A DNA stretch of 64,000 nucleotides from Brachionus plicatilis (taxonomy: Eukaryota > Rotifera > Eurotatoria > Ploima > Brachionidae): assembly GCA_010279815.1 (NCBI GenBank), contig QEOQ01000253.1, positions 35,586-99,585 on the forward strand. The letters are read 5' to 3'. Each line of letters opens with the position of its first letter. Position 1 is the stretch's first letter. The notes below the pieces were generated by a model. The model saw only the letters and a list, made by a program, of their open reading frames with translations. It had not been told where the DNA came from and did not search any database. The position numbers were made by a program, and so were the translations under genes. Positions 23,773-36,269 of this stretch are shown here, piece after piece.

Positions 23773-26111
23773 AATGTTTTATTGAACGGAGTGAAGAAAT
23801 TTTTTTTAATTATCTTTTTTATAATTAGTCCATAGGTTTATTTTTTTATATCAAAAGTTACTTTAAAAAATGGTTAATTAAACTAAAATTTTTTGGATTT
23901 TTATTATAGTGCTAAACTTTAGCTTTTAACATTCCGTTTTAAAGAATGAGTAAAAAATTTGGTTGTATACCTTTCTATTTGAATTTTTTTTAAACCTATT
24001 TTCGAGTTTATCATTTTATCAAAATTTTTAATTACCTTTAAAATAAAATTTAATAAAATTTTTAATTTAAATTTTAGAAACATTGAACAAATTAAATTGA
24101 GCAAACATTTTTTGGTATTCATATCTAAGAGTATCATCATTTTAAAAAAACTTGATTCAAGTTCATTAAAAGTAATTTTTATTAAATCGCTAAAGTTTTT
24201 AGATAGCTGTAAATTTTCCAGTTAAAATTCTAGATCAAATAAAAGATTATGATAGTATTAAGCTAGCTAATTTAAAAGCAGGGGTTTTTATTTTTGATAA
24301 TATATAATTGAATTTATTGTCATGAGTCTTTATTTTAAGTTTTTCTTTTAATATTTTTATTAACTTTCTTTGTGCGATACTGAATATTTTTAGTGATAAA
24401 ATAGAATTAGATTTTGAAAAATATTCAAATAAAATAAATGAATTCAATTTTAATTTAATACAAAAAATTGATTAAATTTAAATTTAAATAAGAAATTTGA
24501 TTCATTCTTCGATCCAATTTGATATTTAAATTTTAGTAGTGTAGTAGTATTAAGTAAATTTTAATTAGTTGTTTGCATTATTTGTTCAAATTTAAAATAT
24601 ATTCAAATTTTATAATATTCATTGTAAACAGAAAATTAAATGGATATTTCAATTTAAATTATTTTTGATTTTAATTTAAAACATTTATCAAAAACATTCA
24701 TCTTTTTAGTTTTTGTCTAAAAAGGTTAACAAAAAAATCAGTTATAAGATCAATATTGAAAAGAAATTGAAATAAATTCGAACATTATAAAAATTCTATT
24801 AAATAATTTAAATATTACCCAAATTTGAATTAATAACTTAATTTTTAGTTAAACTTAGAAATCATGCCTAAATTTTATGAAAAATGTATGTTGTTATTCA
24901 AAAAATCTGTTGAAAATTAATAAAGCTAATTAAGGGAAATTAATAATCAGTTTATTGATTCAAAATCTAAGTCAATTATTTTTGTTCAATAACACGCTTA
25001 AGTATTTAAGTTTTACTTAGATTTAAATTTAAATTAAAATTAAAATCTATAAAGTCCACTTAGATCTCTAATAAAATCTTTTTACTTGATTTTAATACTT
25101 TCTTGAATTATTTTCCCAGACATAATTATTATATAAACAAGTAAAGATGTTCCTTTTTTTCTAATGATCAAAAAAACTTCTAAGTTAGAAGTTTTTTTGA
25201 TAACTTGAAGTTATTTAGGTAAAATGTAACCAATAAATGATTAGTAATTTTACTATAGTAGATGATTATTAATATAGAATCTGAAAATAGTGTTTCAAAA
25301 GAAGAGAAATCTGGAGATAATGATCTCGCCATCAGATTGAGATTATTAACAAATATTTAAATGACCAAAAGATTATAAGTATTACTTGCACTAGAATCAT
25401 AATGGAAAAAATCTATTAGAAATTTAGGTATTCATTTACTATTGAATATATATTTTAATATTCAACTTAAAAAAAAAAATAATTAATTATCGTTAAAAAA
25501 TTATTAATATTAAAAACAAAGCTAAATATTTTTATCTATATATTATTCATACTTTACGTTTAATATATATTTACTTATGAGAAAATAAAAAAATTTCCGA
25601 AGTGAAAACATAGCGTTTAGTAAAAATAATACTTAGAAAATAAAAAGCTATCAATAGGATAATTTTTAAAATAATAACAATAAATATAATTTCTGAAAAA
25701 CCTCAAAGAAGTAAACTAAGATAACTAATTTATCTATGTAAAATTTCGTAACAGTTTTTGTTAGTAAAAAAAATTAGAATTAAATTTGTCAAATACACTG
25801 TGAAATTAAAAATTAGTTCATAAATCAAAGCTTTACAATTATTAGATTAAATTCTCACTTTTTAAAAACAAAAATTTGCTTTTTAATAAATCAAGTACAA
25901 GGAATTCTTAGTCGATTCTAAATAACTTTAGGGCATATAATTATTACCTGTGTTTATTTTATGCAAAAAAAAAACTATAATACTGAATTTAGAACAAATT
26001 TATTTATTTAATATTATTTTTTAGAAAAAAGTAACACAAATTAACTAATTAGAACAAAAAAATAAAAATATAATCAAAATATATTTTTTAAATACAAAAA
26101 AAATACTTAAT
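23773..26111. other. Gene-free spacer
   Basis: No supported coding sequence. Two minus-strand frames of 66-73 codons (23919-24140, 24247-24447) are Lys/Ile/Asn/Phe-rich and look like chance frames in AT-rich DNA. The only notable structure is the near-perfect palindrome at 25167-25201. Confidence 0.5.
25167..25201. repeat. 35-bp near-perfect palindrome
   Basis: The arms atcaaaaaaacttctaa (25167-25183) and its exact reverse complement (25185-25201) are 17 bases each and separated by a single G. It could extrude as a cruciform. No gene ends next to it, so a terminator role is not suggested. Confidence 0.7.
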
Positions 26112-27022
26112 TTATTTTTTTTTGTTTTTTGATCCGGCTGGTCTTCCGCGCTTATTTTTCGGTAATTTTTCAATAACTTCAACTCTACTTTTTTTTGCTA
26201 ATGGCTCGGCTATCTCTTCTGTTTCAGAATCTTCGCAACTACTGATGCCTATTTCATTGATTGCTTGAGTTTCATTTGGCTGTTTTGTCAATGCTTTTGC
26301 TGTAAGCTTCGGACGACCTGCACGTCTTTTTCTTTCAAGAGGAATGTTCATCGCAATATCTTTGAAGTTACAGAATTCTTAAATAAAAAAAATTAGATAT
26401 TAATATTAAAAAAAAATTTAAAATACTTACTTAATCGAGAGCTTATGGCAATCACATGATCACATTTGTAGTTTTTTAACCACCCACCGCAATTACATCT
26501 ACTCAATTCCCATTCTTCTTGGTTGATATTTACTACATGGAATGAATTGATAAAATCAATAAAATCATCGAATTTAGATATTGTCTCAAAACTTTGACTG
26601 GCGTAACGCTTTGCTTCAGAGTTTTCCATTGTTAATTGCTCTTTTGATGGAATATAATATTTGCCCTCAATTTTCAAAACTCGTTTATCTAGCCGTTGCC
26701 ACTTGTAAGCATCTGTCCAATCCTGCGTTGTTATTACTGGCTTAGCATAGAATTCCAAATAATTCGAGTTTTCGACTTCAGTCATTTCACCGACTGATTC
26801 AATTACGGAGACTTTTGAGTGCTTGTTTGACCATTTAGACACTAAGTTGAACATTTCTTGTAGGCATTGCTTTAACGGTAATCTCTTGCGTAAACGGCCG
26901 TTGTGATAATCTTTTATAGCACGATGAGATGACTCTAGACCATTGCTTGTACTTGGCTTTCCTGTTAAATAACCTTCAAACCATCCGTTTCTACCTTCAA
27001 CGCACCATTGAACATTATCAGA
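26112..27022 (-). pseudogene. Truncated MULE-type transposase: C-terminal region with SWIM zinc finger and AT-hooks
   Basis: The open frame runs 27022-26431, then a 53-bp GT-AG intron (26378-26430), then 26377-26112; 285 codons. It opens with NVQWCVEGRNGWFEGYLTG, then KPSTSNGLES and HRAIK. These are the sequences that follow the DDE catalytic core in Mutator-like (MULE) transposases. Next comes a SWIM finger, CNCGGWLKNYKCDH (CxC...CxH), then VIAISSRLKFCNFKDIA and a basic tail with two AT-hook-like segments (RKRRAGRPK and KRGRPAGSKNKKK). The splice rebuilds a known continuation, so the intron is probably real. There is no start codon before the first conserved residues: TAA at 27023-27025 closes the frame with no acceptor nearby. 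The DDE and N-terminal DNA-binding domains are absent from the upstream 9 kb. Most likely a dead 5'-truncated copy; an expressed fragment is less likely. Confidence 0.75.
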
Positions 27023-29660
27023 TTAATTAATATTTAATTTTTGTTTTTTTTTGTTGTATAAAAGTTTCATTTCAATCAATTATGTATTAACAAATTAGAA
27101 AAGTGATAAATTTAAACGTAATTGACATTAATTACAAAAATAAAATAAAATGTTTTTATTTAGTTCCAAATTCAGTATTTTAGTTATTTGATTACATATT
27201 TTAGTTATTAAAATATATTATACGCGTAACTTTAGTCAAGTGATAATTGATAAATAAAAAAAAGACAAAATTATGACAAATTATTTATATAAAAGGTTAA
27301 ACTTAAAAAAAATTAAAAATTTAATTTTAAATTTATTGTGTATTTTTAATAAAAGTTTTATAAAAAAGTCTTAAATTGTGAGACTATTTATTTTTTAATA
27401 ATGAATTTTGATTAAAGCTAAATAAAGTAATTTGAAATCATGTTAAATTATTGTAAATATTCAAGTTTAATATTTTCATCATTGTAGAATAATAAATTTC
27501 ACACTTCTCAATGTTGTACCATTGAAGAAACATTATTACGAAGATAACTAGGAAATCGTTTGGTTGAGAAGAGAATGGAAAATCTCAGAAAACTCAGATA
27601 ATAATCATTAACTGATGAATAACGTTGAATTTTATGAAAAAATTGTAAATTTCTTATCAAAATTAATCAATTAGAGATTTTTGATCGATTAGTCAAATAT
27701 AAAAAAACTTGTGATTCTTAATATATAAAGTATTGTAAGAAAGCATCTTTGAATATTCAATACCATTATTTAATAAATTTTAATGATTTTTATTTAGCTG
27801 AATTTTTTTTGTTTCAATTCTTTTAGATACCTTAACATAAAAATAATAAGATTCATTTTTTTAAGTAATGATTCTTGACTTTTTTCCAAAAAGTCTGGTC
27901 TCTTTTTTTTTAAAGTAAAAAATTTAAGAATTTTTAATTTTTCAATAGAATTAAACAATCTCAATAAACTACATCTCTTTACATCCTTATTTAATTTGAA
28001 AAATTCTTATCACAGAAAATAGAAAGTTATTATTTTTTTAAATTTTATGAATTTAATTGATTATATCTTGATTAAAATTCATGAAAAGAATTTATTAAAC
28101 TCATAAGTATAAATTTTTATAGCTGGTATTACCAAAGAGTATGAATTTTAGAGAAAAACATCTATTAATTTAAATTCACAAAACTTTGGATTCGATTTTG
28201 CATCTATACTATAGATGCTCTGAAAGCAAAGATTTGAATCAGATTGTTTGAAATAATGGTCTTTTCAATCATGCATGAAAATTATCATATTTGAATTTGA
28301 AATTGTTTTTTTTTTAAAGCTATAGGTTTAGAAATAAGCATAGCAATCGGTGAGAATTTGGTCTGAAGAATTTTGTCAAAAATTCAATTTAAATATAAAG
28401 CTTAAGTTTGAGTAAAATAAATAAATATTTATAATAGCTTATTTGGTTATTTTTTTTAATTGAAATTTCTTGCAATTTTTTTCTGCCAACAGATTAGCAA
28501 TGCTTGAAGAATCAATTCTTTAGAATCGTTAATTAAATATTTTTAGTTATCTAGAAATTTCTTAACTCATCAAATAAAAACGTGATTTTGTATTAGATTA
28601 TTGTTAACATGGTCGATTTAATTAAAATTAGCTTTAGCTTCTTTTACTCTTAGATCCTTTTAAAATTATGAGATTGATAACGAAAAGCAACAAAACAATT
28701 TGGCTCATTTTTGTGTTCAATGCACCAGCACAAAGAATTCTATCAACATAAGTGAATTATAAGCAAGAAGTGCAAATATAAAATTCAGATTCTTCGATAA
28801 AAGCAAACATTTTCCAAAAAAAATACTAATTCATAAAATTTTTTATAATTTTAATTATTCTGAATTAATAGAAAAAGTCCTTAAAATCCTAATTCTAATA
28901 ATGAGTTATAAATAAGCCGAAATTAAATACTCTAGATTTTGATTACTCATCGGAAGTTCTTTAGAAATTTCTATGAGATTTTAGAATCAGAAAGAAATAA
29001 AAGAATCTTGAATAGAAAAATTTTTTCAATTTTTATTTTTGAAAAGAATTCGATTATTAATACAGAAATTAGCAAAAATTTTATATTCATTAGGATCTTT
29101 TTATATATAGTTTAGCATAAGTTCAAGCAGAATGCTAATAGGCCACGGAAATCGCTAAATAGTGTTCTTTCATTCAAGAACTCAGCTTTGCTTTACTGCA
29201 AATTAAGATTTTTTCTGAATATTTCTTTTGGGAAAAATTGTACTTAAGTCTTTAAATCATCTAATTATTCTGTTAAAATAAAAATATTAAGTATAATATC
29301 ACAAATTGATATTCATTAAATTACTGGGAGGATAATTAATTTCATATTTCATTTAGAGAACTTTTAAATTTATTAAATAACAAATAAAAATTTTGTAAAA
29401 AAATTAATTGTGATAATTTTTTAAGTAGCTAACACGAGAGATAATTAATTGACTTGTGATGAAACATAAAGTAGATCTGAGTGATGCTTGAATATTTAAG
29501 GAATAGTAGAAAAAACGAAGCAACCAAACATCTAACCCATTTTATTTTATTTTTTTGCATAATCTAATATTATTAAAAACAAAAAAAAAAAAAGAAAAGA
29601 ATCAAGATTATTCTATAAGTCAAAATATAATATATTCAGAAATTAACAAAAGAAAAAAAA

Positions 29661-29701
29661 AAATTTTTATACAACGATAGAAAATTTTTATACAACGATA
29701 G
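29661..29701 (+). repeat. Two-copy tandem repeat, 21-bp period
   Basis: The word aaatttttatacaacgatag is present twice in tandem (from 29661 and from 29682), followed by a third partial start AAAATTTAT. Confidence 0.6.
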
Positions 29702-31652
29702 AAAATTTATTGCCGTAAACCTTTGCCCAGCATACTAGGAATAAACCTGAAATTTAACCGGAATTCAATATGGAATAGTTCCCATCGAAACCATGTTAAA
29801 GTAATTTTTTTGAATTTTTTGAGAATTCCGGATAAAATTAAGAAATGTTCTATTAATAAAAGCTAAATTTAACTAATGTTCTAATAAATTTCTGGCGTTT
29901 ATTCCAGAATTAAAAAAAAAAATTAAAAAAATGTAGAATTAAATTCGAATTCGTTTATAAGTCAAAATTAAGGATTCTTCCAATTTTTGAGTTTATTCTA
30001 TGTGTAAAAAATGAAAAAAATCGAAACTAAATTTAATAAATATATGTATATAATTGAAATTTTATTTGCTTGGTCGGATAATTTTTCCATTTTCATCTCT
30101 AGGAAGTCTCTTACGACCCCTTTTTTTTACACATCCTAACATGTTGTACAACTATTCAACACTATGTGATATCTTTTCCGATTACAACAATTATTTTGTC
30201 GAAATCAAGCATTTAACTTTGAATTGGATATTGCTTTTTTAAATTTTAATAATTAAATTCATAAAAAATCAAAATTTCTTTTTTTATTGATTTTTTCTTT
30301 GTTTTTCTTTAAAAATAAACAAACCTGTAAATTCTATTAATCATAAGTATTTAAAGTATTTATATTTACACATGAGTATTTAAAAATATTTTTTGTTGGA
30401 GGAATCATGTTCAAGTTTAAAAAAATTAAAGGTTGTTGTTAATCGATAACAATACTACTAATTTATTTGAAATGTTCGGGATATAACACTTTAATATATA
30501 TACGATTTGAATATTTGAAACAGTTTAAAGCTCTTTTTGGAACAATTTATTTTATTTATCTTTGATTTTGCGATGTTAGATGAAAAGCTTCAACTTCAAC
30601 TGGAAAAAATTAGATTCACTTTAAGTCAAAGAATTTTTAATTTTTTTAACAAAAATTTTAAATCGTCTACAAAAATCAGTTTCATGTTCACCTAATGCAA
30701 ATAATGGTTTAATTCAGGGTTTTATTTTGAATTTATTTTTTTTACTTTTAAATTCTTTATGTGGAATTTGGAAACTTTTAACTTTTTCAAATATTAACGT
30801 GCATTTAAAGGTATTTTGATTTATTTAGAAGTATATATGAACTATTTAATTACATTATTATTATTAAATGCAGATTTATTTCCAGCTCCTCCGTGATTTT
30901 AAAGCCAAACAAATATAAAATTTATATATATTCACTATAAAGCTAAGCGGATCTGAGCTAAAATATTATTCCCGTTTCTATCGTACTAGAATATATTTTA
31001 GCCTTGATTATTCTATGATTTTTTTTCATAATTTTCTTATAGTTTTTTGCAACAATTGCAGTATATATCTAGATTCAAACTAAGAGCTATGATATTAAAA
31101 TTATAGATTTATACAAATATTTGATTTAAAAAGGAAAAAAATCTCTTTAAAGTTCGAATGAATCTTCTAGCAGTAATAAATTTAGCCGTTGATCAATTCA
31201 GAGAGGTAAGTAAGTAGGTTTTGAAAAGTATGCATCTGTTCATAATAATTATTCCTAATGAAATCAAGCAATTTTCAATCGATTAAATGAAGGTTTCAAC
31301 AAATGAATTTATTTAAGAGCTAAATGATCCATACGATCTCAAAGTAACATCTTCCAAATGCGCAGTATCTCAAAAAGTTTTGAAGAATCTATTTTCCAGA
31401 TTTAAATGTATTTTAAATCATTAATGTTTCATTGACAGATCTATGTGTTAATGGATTAAACATGTCCTAGATCCTAATTTAATTATTGATATTATGTTTT
31501 AGTGAAATTAGAAAATTTTGAACAATATAAATATCTGCAAAACTGAAATTTTAAAAGAAAAAGCTCCATTTTAGTCATCAAATTTTAAAAATTTTATTTT
31601 TCCGCTTATTATGAGTATTTCAAATTTATGTTTTTTCATTTATTTATTACCA

Positions 31653-31750
31653 GAATTGTATGCAAGTCATAAGTCGTTACGGAACTCAAAATCAAGACTT
31701 GATCTGAAAAAAAATTCAAGTCGTTTAATCTTTTCTACAAAGTCAAAACC
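31653..31750 (+). repeat. AAGTC-type repeat fragment
   Basis: It begins CAGAATTGTATGCAAGTC and continues with AAGTCGTTACGG, TCAAGACTTGATC and TTCAAGTCG. The start mirrors the CAATTCTG end of the copy at 20053. The opposite end and a target duplication were not found. Confidence 0.35.
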
Positions 31751-34700
31751 TAAAATTAAGCTTTAAACTGAACAAGGTTATATTTTTTTATTAACAGAAG
31801 ATAACAATATTTATGAAAATAGTATGTTAGGTATTATTTAAACAAGGAATCAAATTTTTTACGACTGGTGCTTATACGAAATTAATTTATTTAGCATAAT
31901 TATTAATTTGTTCGAATGAATAAAATATAGACTTAAAATGTTCTTATAATTAAAATAAAATATTTCTTACCAGTGCATTGCATTTAATTAAATAAGAAAA
32001 AAAATCGTAGATAACACTTTTTTTGGTTTTACAAATTTTAATGTAAATAAAGATACAATTTGAGAATTTCGGCATTGTAACAAATTTATCTTCTAGTAAA
32101 AAAAAAAATTTACCAAGACCCTATCATGCTTTCAGAAGTTATTAGTATAAAAGCAATAAATTTTTGCTATTAAATGAATTAAATCAAGAAATTGTTCCAA
32201 AAATACATTTTAAAGGTTTAACCTATAGAAAAATTATCAGAATTTTGTTTTGTAATAATTAATAAGAGAACTTTTGGTCACTTATCAATCACAGCTGGGT
32301 TATATTTGATTATCATTTTTAATTATTTAAAGTATTTTTAGATTTTCTGCAAAAAATAAACAGGAAAAATTGAAATTTAAATTTTAGAAAATCTAAAAAT
32401 CACTCATAATTTTAAATTATGAAAGAAAAATCTGTAATTTCATCGAATTAAAATCAAGAGAAAAGGAAAAAATTATTTGACGCATTATTAAATTGAAAGG
32501 AAATCTGATATATTTTTTTTAAATCTAAAAATATAAATAAATATAAGGACTGCTACAAAGCCTTTATTTTAGATGATTGACTTTCTAAGGCTTTCTTAGG
32601 GCTGAGAAAAATTCTTATTTTTACTTTTTTTTCTAAATCGAACAAAATATTTTGTGAATAAAAAAAGTTAATTTCCACCCTTATTTGCTAAGTGTCAAAA
32701 GATGCCTAATAAAATAAATGTTGAACTTTACTACGGAAAAAGAATTGGCTTAGATTTTTCTATGTTTAATCATGATCGATCAGCCTCGAATGTGATAATC
32801 TTAAATTTTTTTTCGAATTATTTTTTTCTGAATAGACAATTTTAAGAATTGTTTCCAAAATTTAGGTCAATAATAAATACTGACGAACATCGAAATAGAA
32901 ATATTTTAAATATGCTTTATTTTTTTCAAAATCAATTGCTTAATTTTCGGAGAGATTTATTGAATATATCATAAAGGAAATAATAGAGATTTTTTAGTCG
33001 AATTAAGAAAATAAATCATTTTTTCAAAATACTCGAAAATTAAGCTCTTTCACAAAATTAACTATAGTATTTATTTAAGGTTAGCATCAAATTTTATATG
33101 TAAAAAATTGTTTATAATTAAGAATGATTCCAACTTAGTAAGATAAGATTGAATCATAGATATTTAATAAAATTTGCTAATAAAATTTGATATGCTAATA
33201 AATTATTAAAATTCAATGGATAATGCTTTGGTGTTAGTTTACTTGAGTGTAGTTTAAAATTATATTAAAATATTTGATTAAATCCTAAAGTTATGTTCGA
33301 ACTGAATAAGCTTTGAGCTGTTTTACTTAAGGGAAAAAATACATAATCTAACGAAAGCGAAAATTTAACCTTCATTTTTTCTTAAGAAAATGTAAAAGTA
33401 ATTTAAAAAGTAAATTTATAAGTGCAAATTATAATTTTATTAGGACGTTTTTTTTTTAATTAATAGTAATCGATTTTTTTAGATTTCAGCAAATTATTTA
33501 TGAGTAATCAATATAAATTAATAGGTTAAAATTATATTGAATATCCAAAGTTCAAAATATACAATACATCTTTTTGAATTCTAAGTACTTTACTTAAAAT
33601 TTAAAGTGTGATTAATTTTCGAATAGCTTTAGTTGGTTTCTTAAAAATATTTTTTAAAAATGAATCAAAATTTATGGTTTGAGGATTTTTAAGATACGTT
33701 TTTTTCTATCACAAAACTTCTGGAAAATATGTCAAAAAAAATAAATCTAGGTGTTAATTTTGAAACAGCATAAACATTTTCTTTTTTCCATATGTATCTA
33801 GATCGAGCTCTGCCTTTTAACTAATAAAAAATAGTGTTTTTTTGTTTATTTTTGATGTTAAAATTGCTTTTAAGAATATTTGAATTATAAATTTTAAATT
33901 TATCATAAAAAAAAATGTAAGCAAAAATTTAGATCATCTACTAATTGGCACGGCAAAATTTATAACTTGTGTTTTTAATAATAAAAACAACTATTTAACC
34001 TAATTGTTTGTTGCATCAAGACAGTAATAAAATGAATAGAAACAAAAAAAAAATTCTTTATTTATTTATTCATTCAATTATTTATTAGAACATTTTCAAG
34101 TATTATTTGTGTAAAATTAATAAAATTGCTTTTTTGCATTTTAAGTTGTTTTTTTTACAAAAAAACTCAGTCGTAAAAATTAATAATAGAAATTTGAATT
34201 CATTTAATTAAATAACTCGCATGTGAATTCGATTATTTCACAAATAGTGCTTATTCTTTAATTCACCAAGTCGATTGTTTTTTTAATTTTTTTGTTTTTT
34301 TCTAATAAATAAAAATTCAATTGAAAGAAAAGAAAGTTGAATAAAAAACCAAATAACAATTTGACATCAGTCAAGCATGATTTAAATTATTAAATTATTA
34401 ATTAATGGTCTATTAATCAATTTTTTCATTACTCAAAAATAAAGGTTCGGGTTAAGACTATGTTTTAAGGTTCGAAAAAACTTATTTTGTTGTATATTTG
34501 GGTGAAATAAGGATTGTAAACGCTAGGTTTTCGGGGGGCGTATACTTAACACAAATTAAGGCACTTGCAAAAATCTATTTGCACTTATATGTAAAAAACA
34601 TACTCTTATTAAAAGCCCTTTAAAACTAAAACTAAATAACAAAGTTCATCTCTTTGACATACTTTTGCAAAGAGTCGAATTTATTGTATATAGTTTTAAA

Positions 34701-36269
34701 AAAAACCTAATTAAGAATTTTATTTAACTAAGCAACTCGGTCATTTATCCAAATGTGAATACTCGTGGTTTAGATTGATTCTAATCAAGTAGCTAAACGA
34801 GTAATCTACTTATTGTAAATATCTTTTTTTGAATTTGTTTTAAAATTTTTTAAATGAATTCGTTTTTAAGGTCTCAAATTTCTGAATCAATGAATCAATG
34901 TTTGTATTGATTAAAATAAAATAAAAAAAATTTAATGAACAATATACCATAGAGTAAAAATGAGATTTAGAATGGTTAAAATCGGTTTTTAAAAAATTTG
35001 AATAAAAATATTTAGCCAGATGAAAATCGTGATATTGAACGCAGATACCAAGTGTCAAATCATGTGGCAAGATATATCATCTTCTATAAACATAAAAATT
35101 CAAAAATTTAAATTAGACGTTTCTAATAGATCTATCTTTCTATTATGTTTTAACAAATATCTTTCTTTTAAAAATTTTCTATTCTAATGTATGATAGTGA
35201 TAGCTATTGGTATTCTGGATAGAAAGATATCATTTTTCTGATTTATGTAAGTTTGATTATTGATTTTTTTTTTAAATTGTTCTTAAAATAGGTATTTATT
35301 CAAATATCATTAGAAGTGGAAAAGATGATGGTCTTTGTGTTCCAATGGATCGTATCATTTTGAAATAAACAAAATTCACAAAAATCTGACATATTAAAAG
35401 AGATATGTTTTTTTGAATGATGAAACAAATACGTTTGCCAATTCTAATAAAGCATCGATTTTTTTTTAAATCTCCAATTTTTTGTTTAATTAATTTAACA
35501 CAAAAACATAATAGAAATTTTTTGTTTAATGTGATCTGTAGGCTTCATTCAATTTATGCATTGTTTGCTCACGATTTTTATCAAGTTTGCTTTATCGGTA
35601 AACGACCTAGTTGTGAATTTGCTGCACGCGCTGATGATTATCAAATCCAGGACCACTAGAACAAAAAATATCTTTAATAGATGATTACTTGGAAAAATTT
35701 AATTTTTTCATATCATATTAAAATGGAGAATTTATTAAAAAAAGTTTTTTTACGAAATTAATTCAGGGAAAAACATGAAACAGAATGTGACTTAAATAAT
35801 TCTAGAAAAAATTCATCAATCTGGTTTAGAAAGTTGTATTTTTTTTTGAAGAGGAGTGCCTTGGGACACAATGTTGACCAAAATGATAAGTTATGCTGAG
35901 GTCATTAATCAAAAAATCTTTTGATTGTAATTTCCAAAGGCGAAGTGTTTAAAACATAGTTCGAACATTTTAATTCACGAGCCACTTGCGCTCTAGATCT
36001 TATCATTGATTATTACAGAAGTTACAATCGAATCTATGACCCTATTTACGCATGGCTAGTCTCTGTCTCCACTCACAAATTAAAAGCTTTATTAAAATTT
36101 TATATTTATTTATTTATTTATTTTTTTGTTGAGTAAAATAAATCGAATTTGTTAAATCTGACCACTAGAGTATAAAAAAGTATAAAAATTAAGTTTCTCG
36201 AGTCTTAGTGAATTGACTAGATTGGTACAAAAAAGAGTTTATAAAAAAATGTTTAAATAAATTTTTTTG

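Larger units (their letters stand above)
27023..36269. other. Long gene-poor spacer
   Basis: About 9.2 kb without a gene I can support. Possible decayed coding bits are described under findings (30062-30135 minus, 31158-31424 plus, 35280-36080). Small repeats at 29661-29701 and 31653-31750 are listed separately. The rest is A/T-rich. Confidence 0.45.

Noticed and set aside
27611..27640. CTGATGA word as a possible hammerhead ribozyme core
   Set aside because: No paired stem II and no GAAAC box at the required distance, so the fold is not supported.
34840..35070. 76-codon minus-strand frame
   Set aside because: No motif, background composition and no splice partners.
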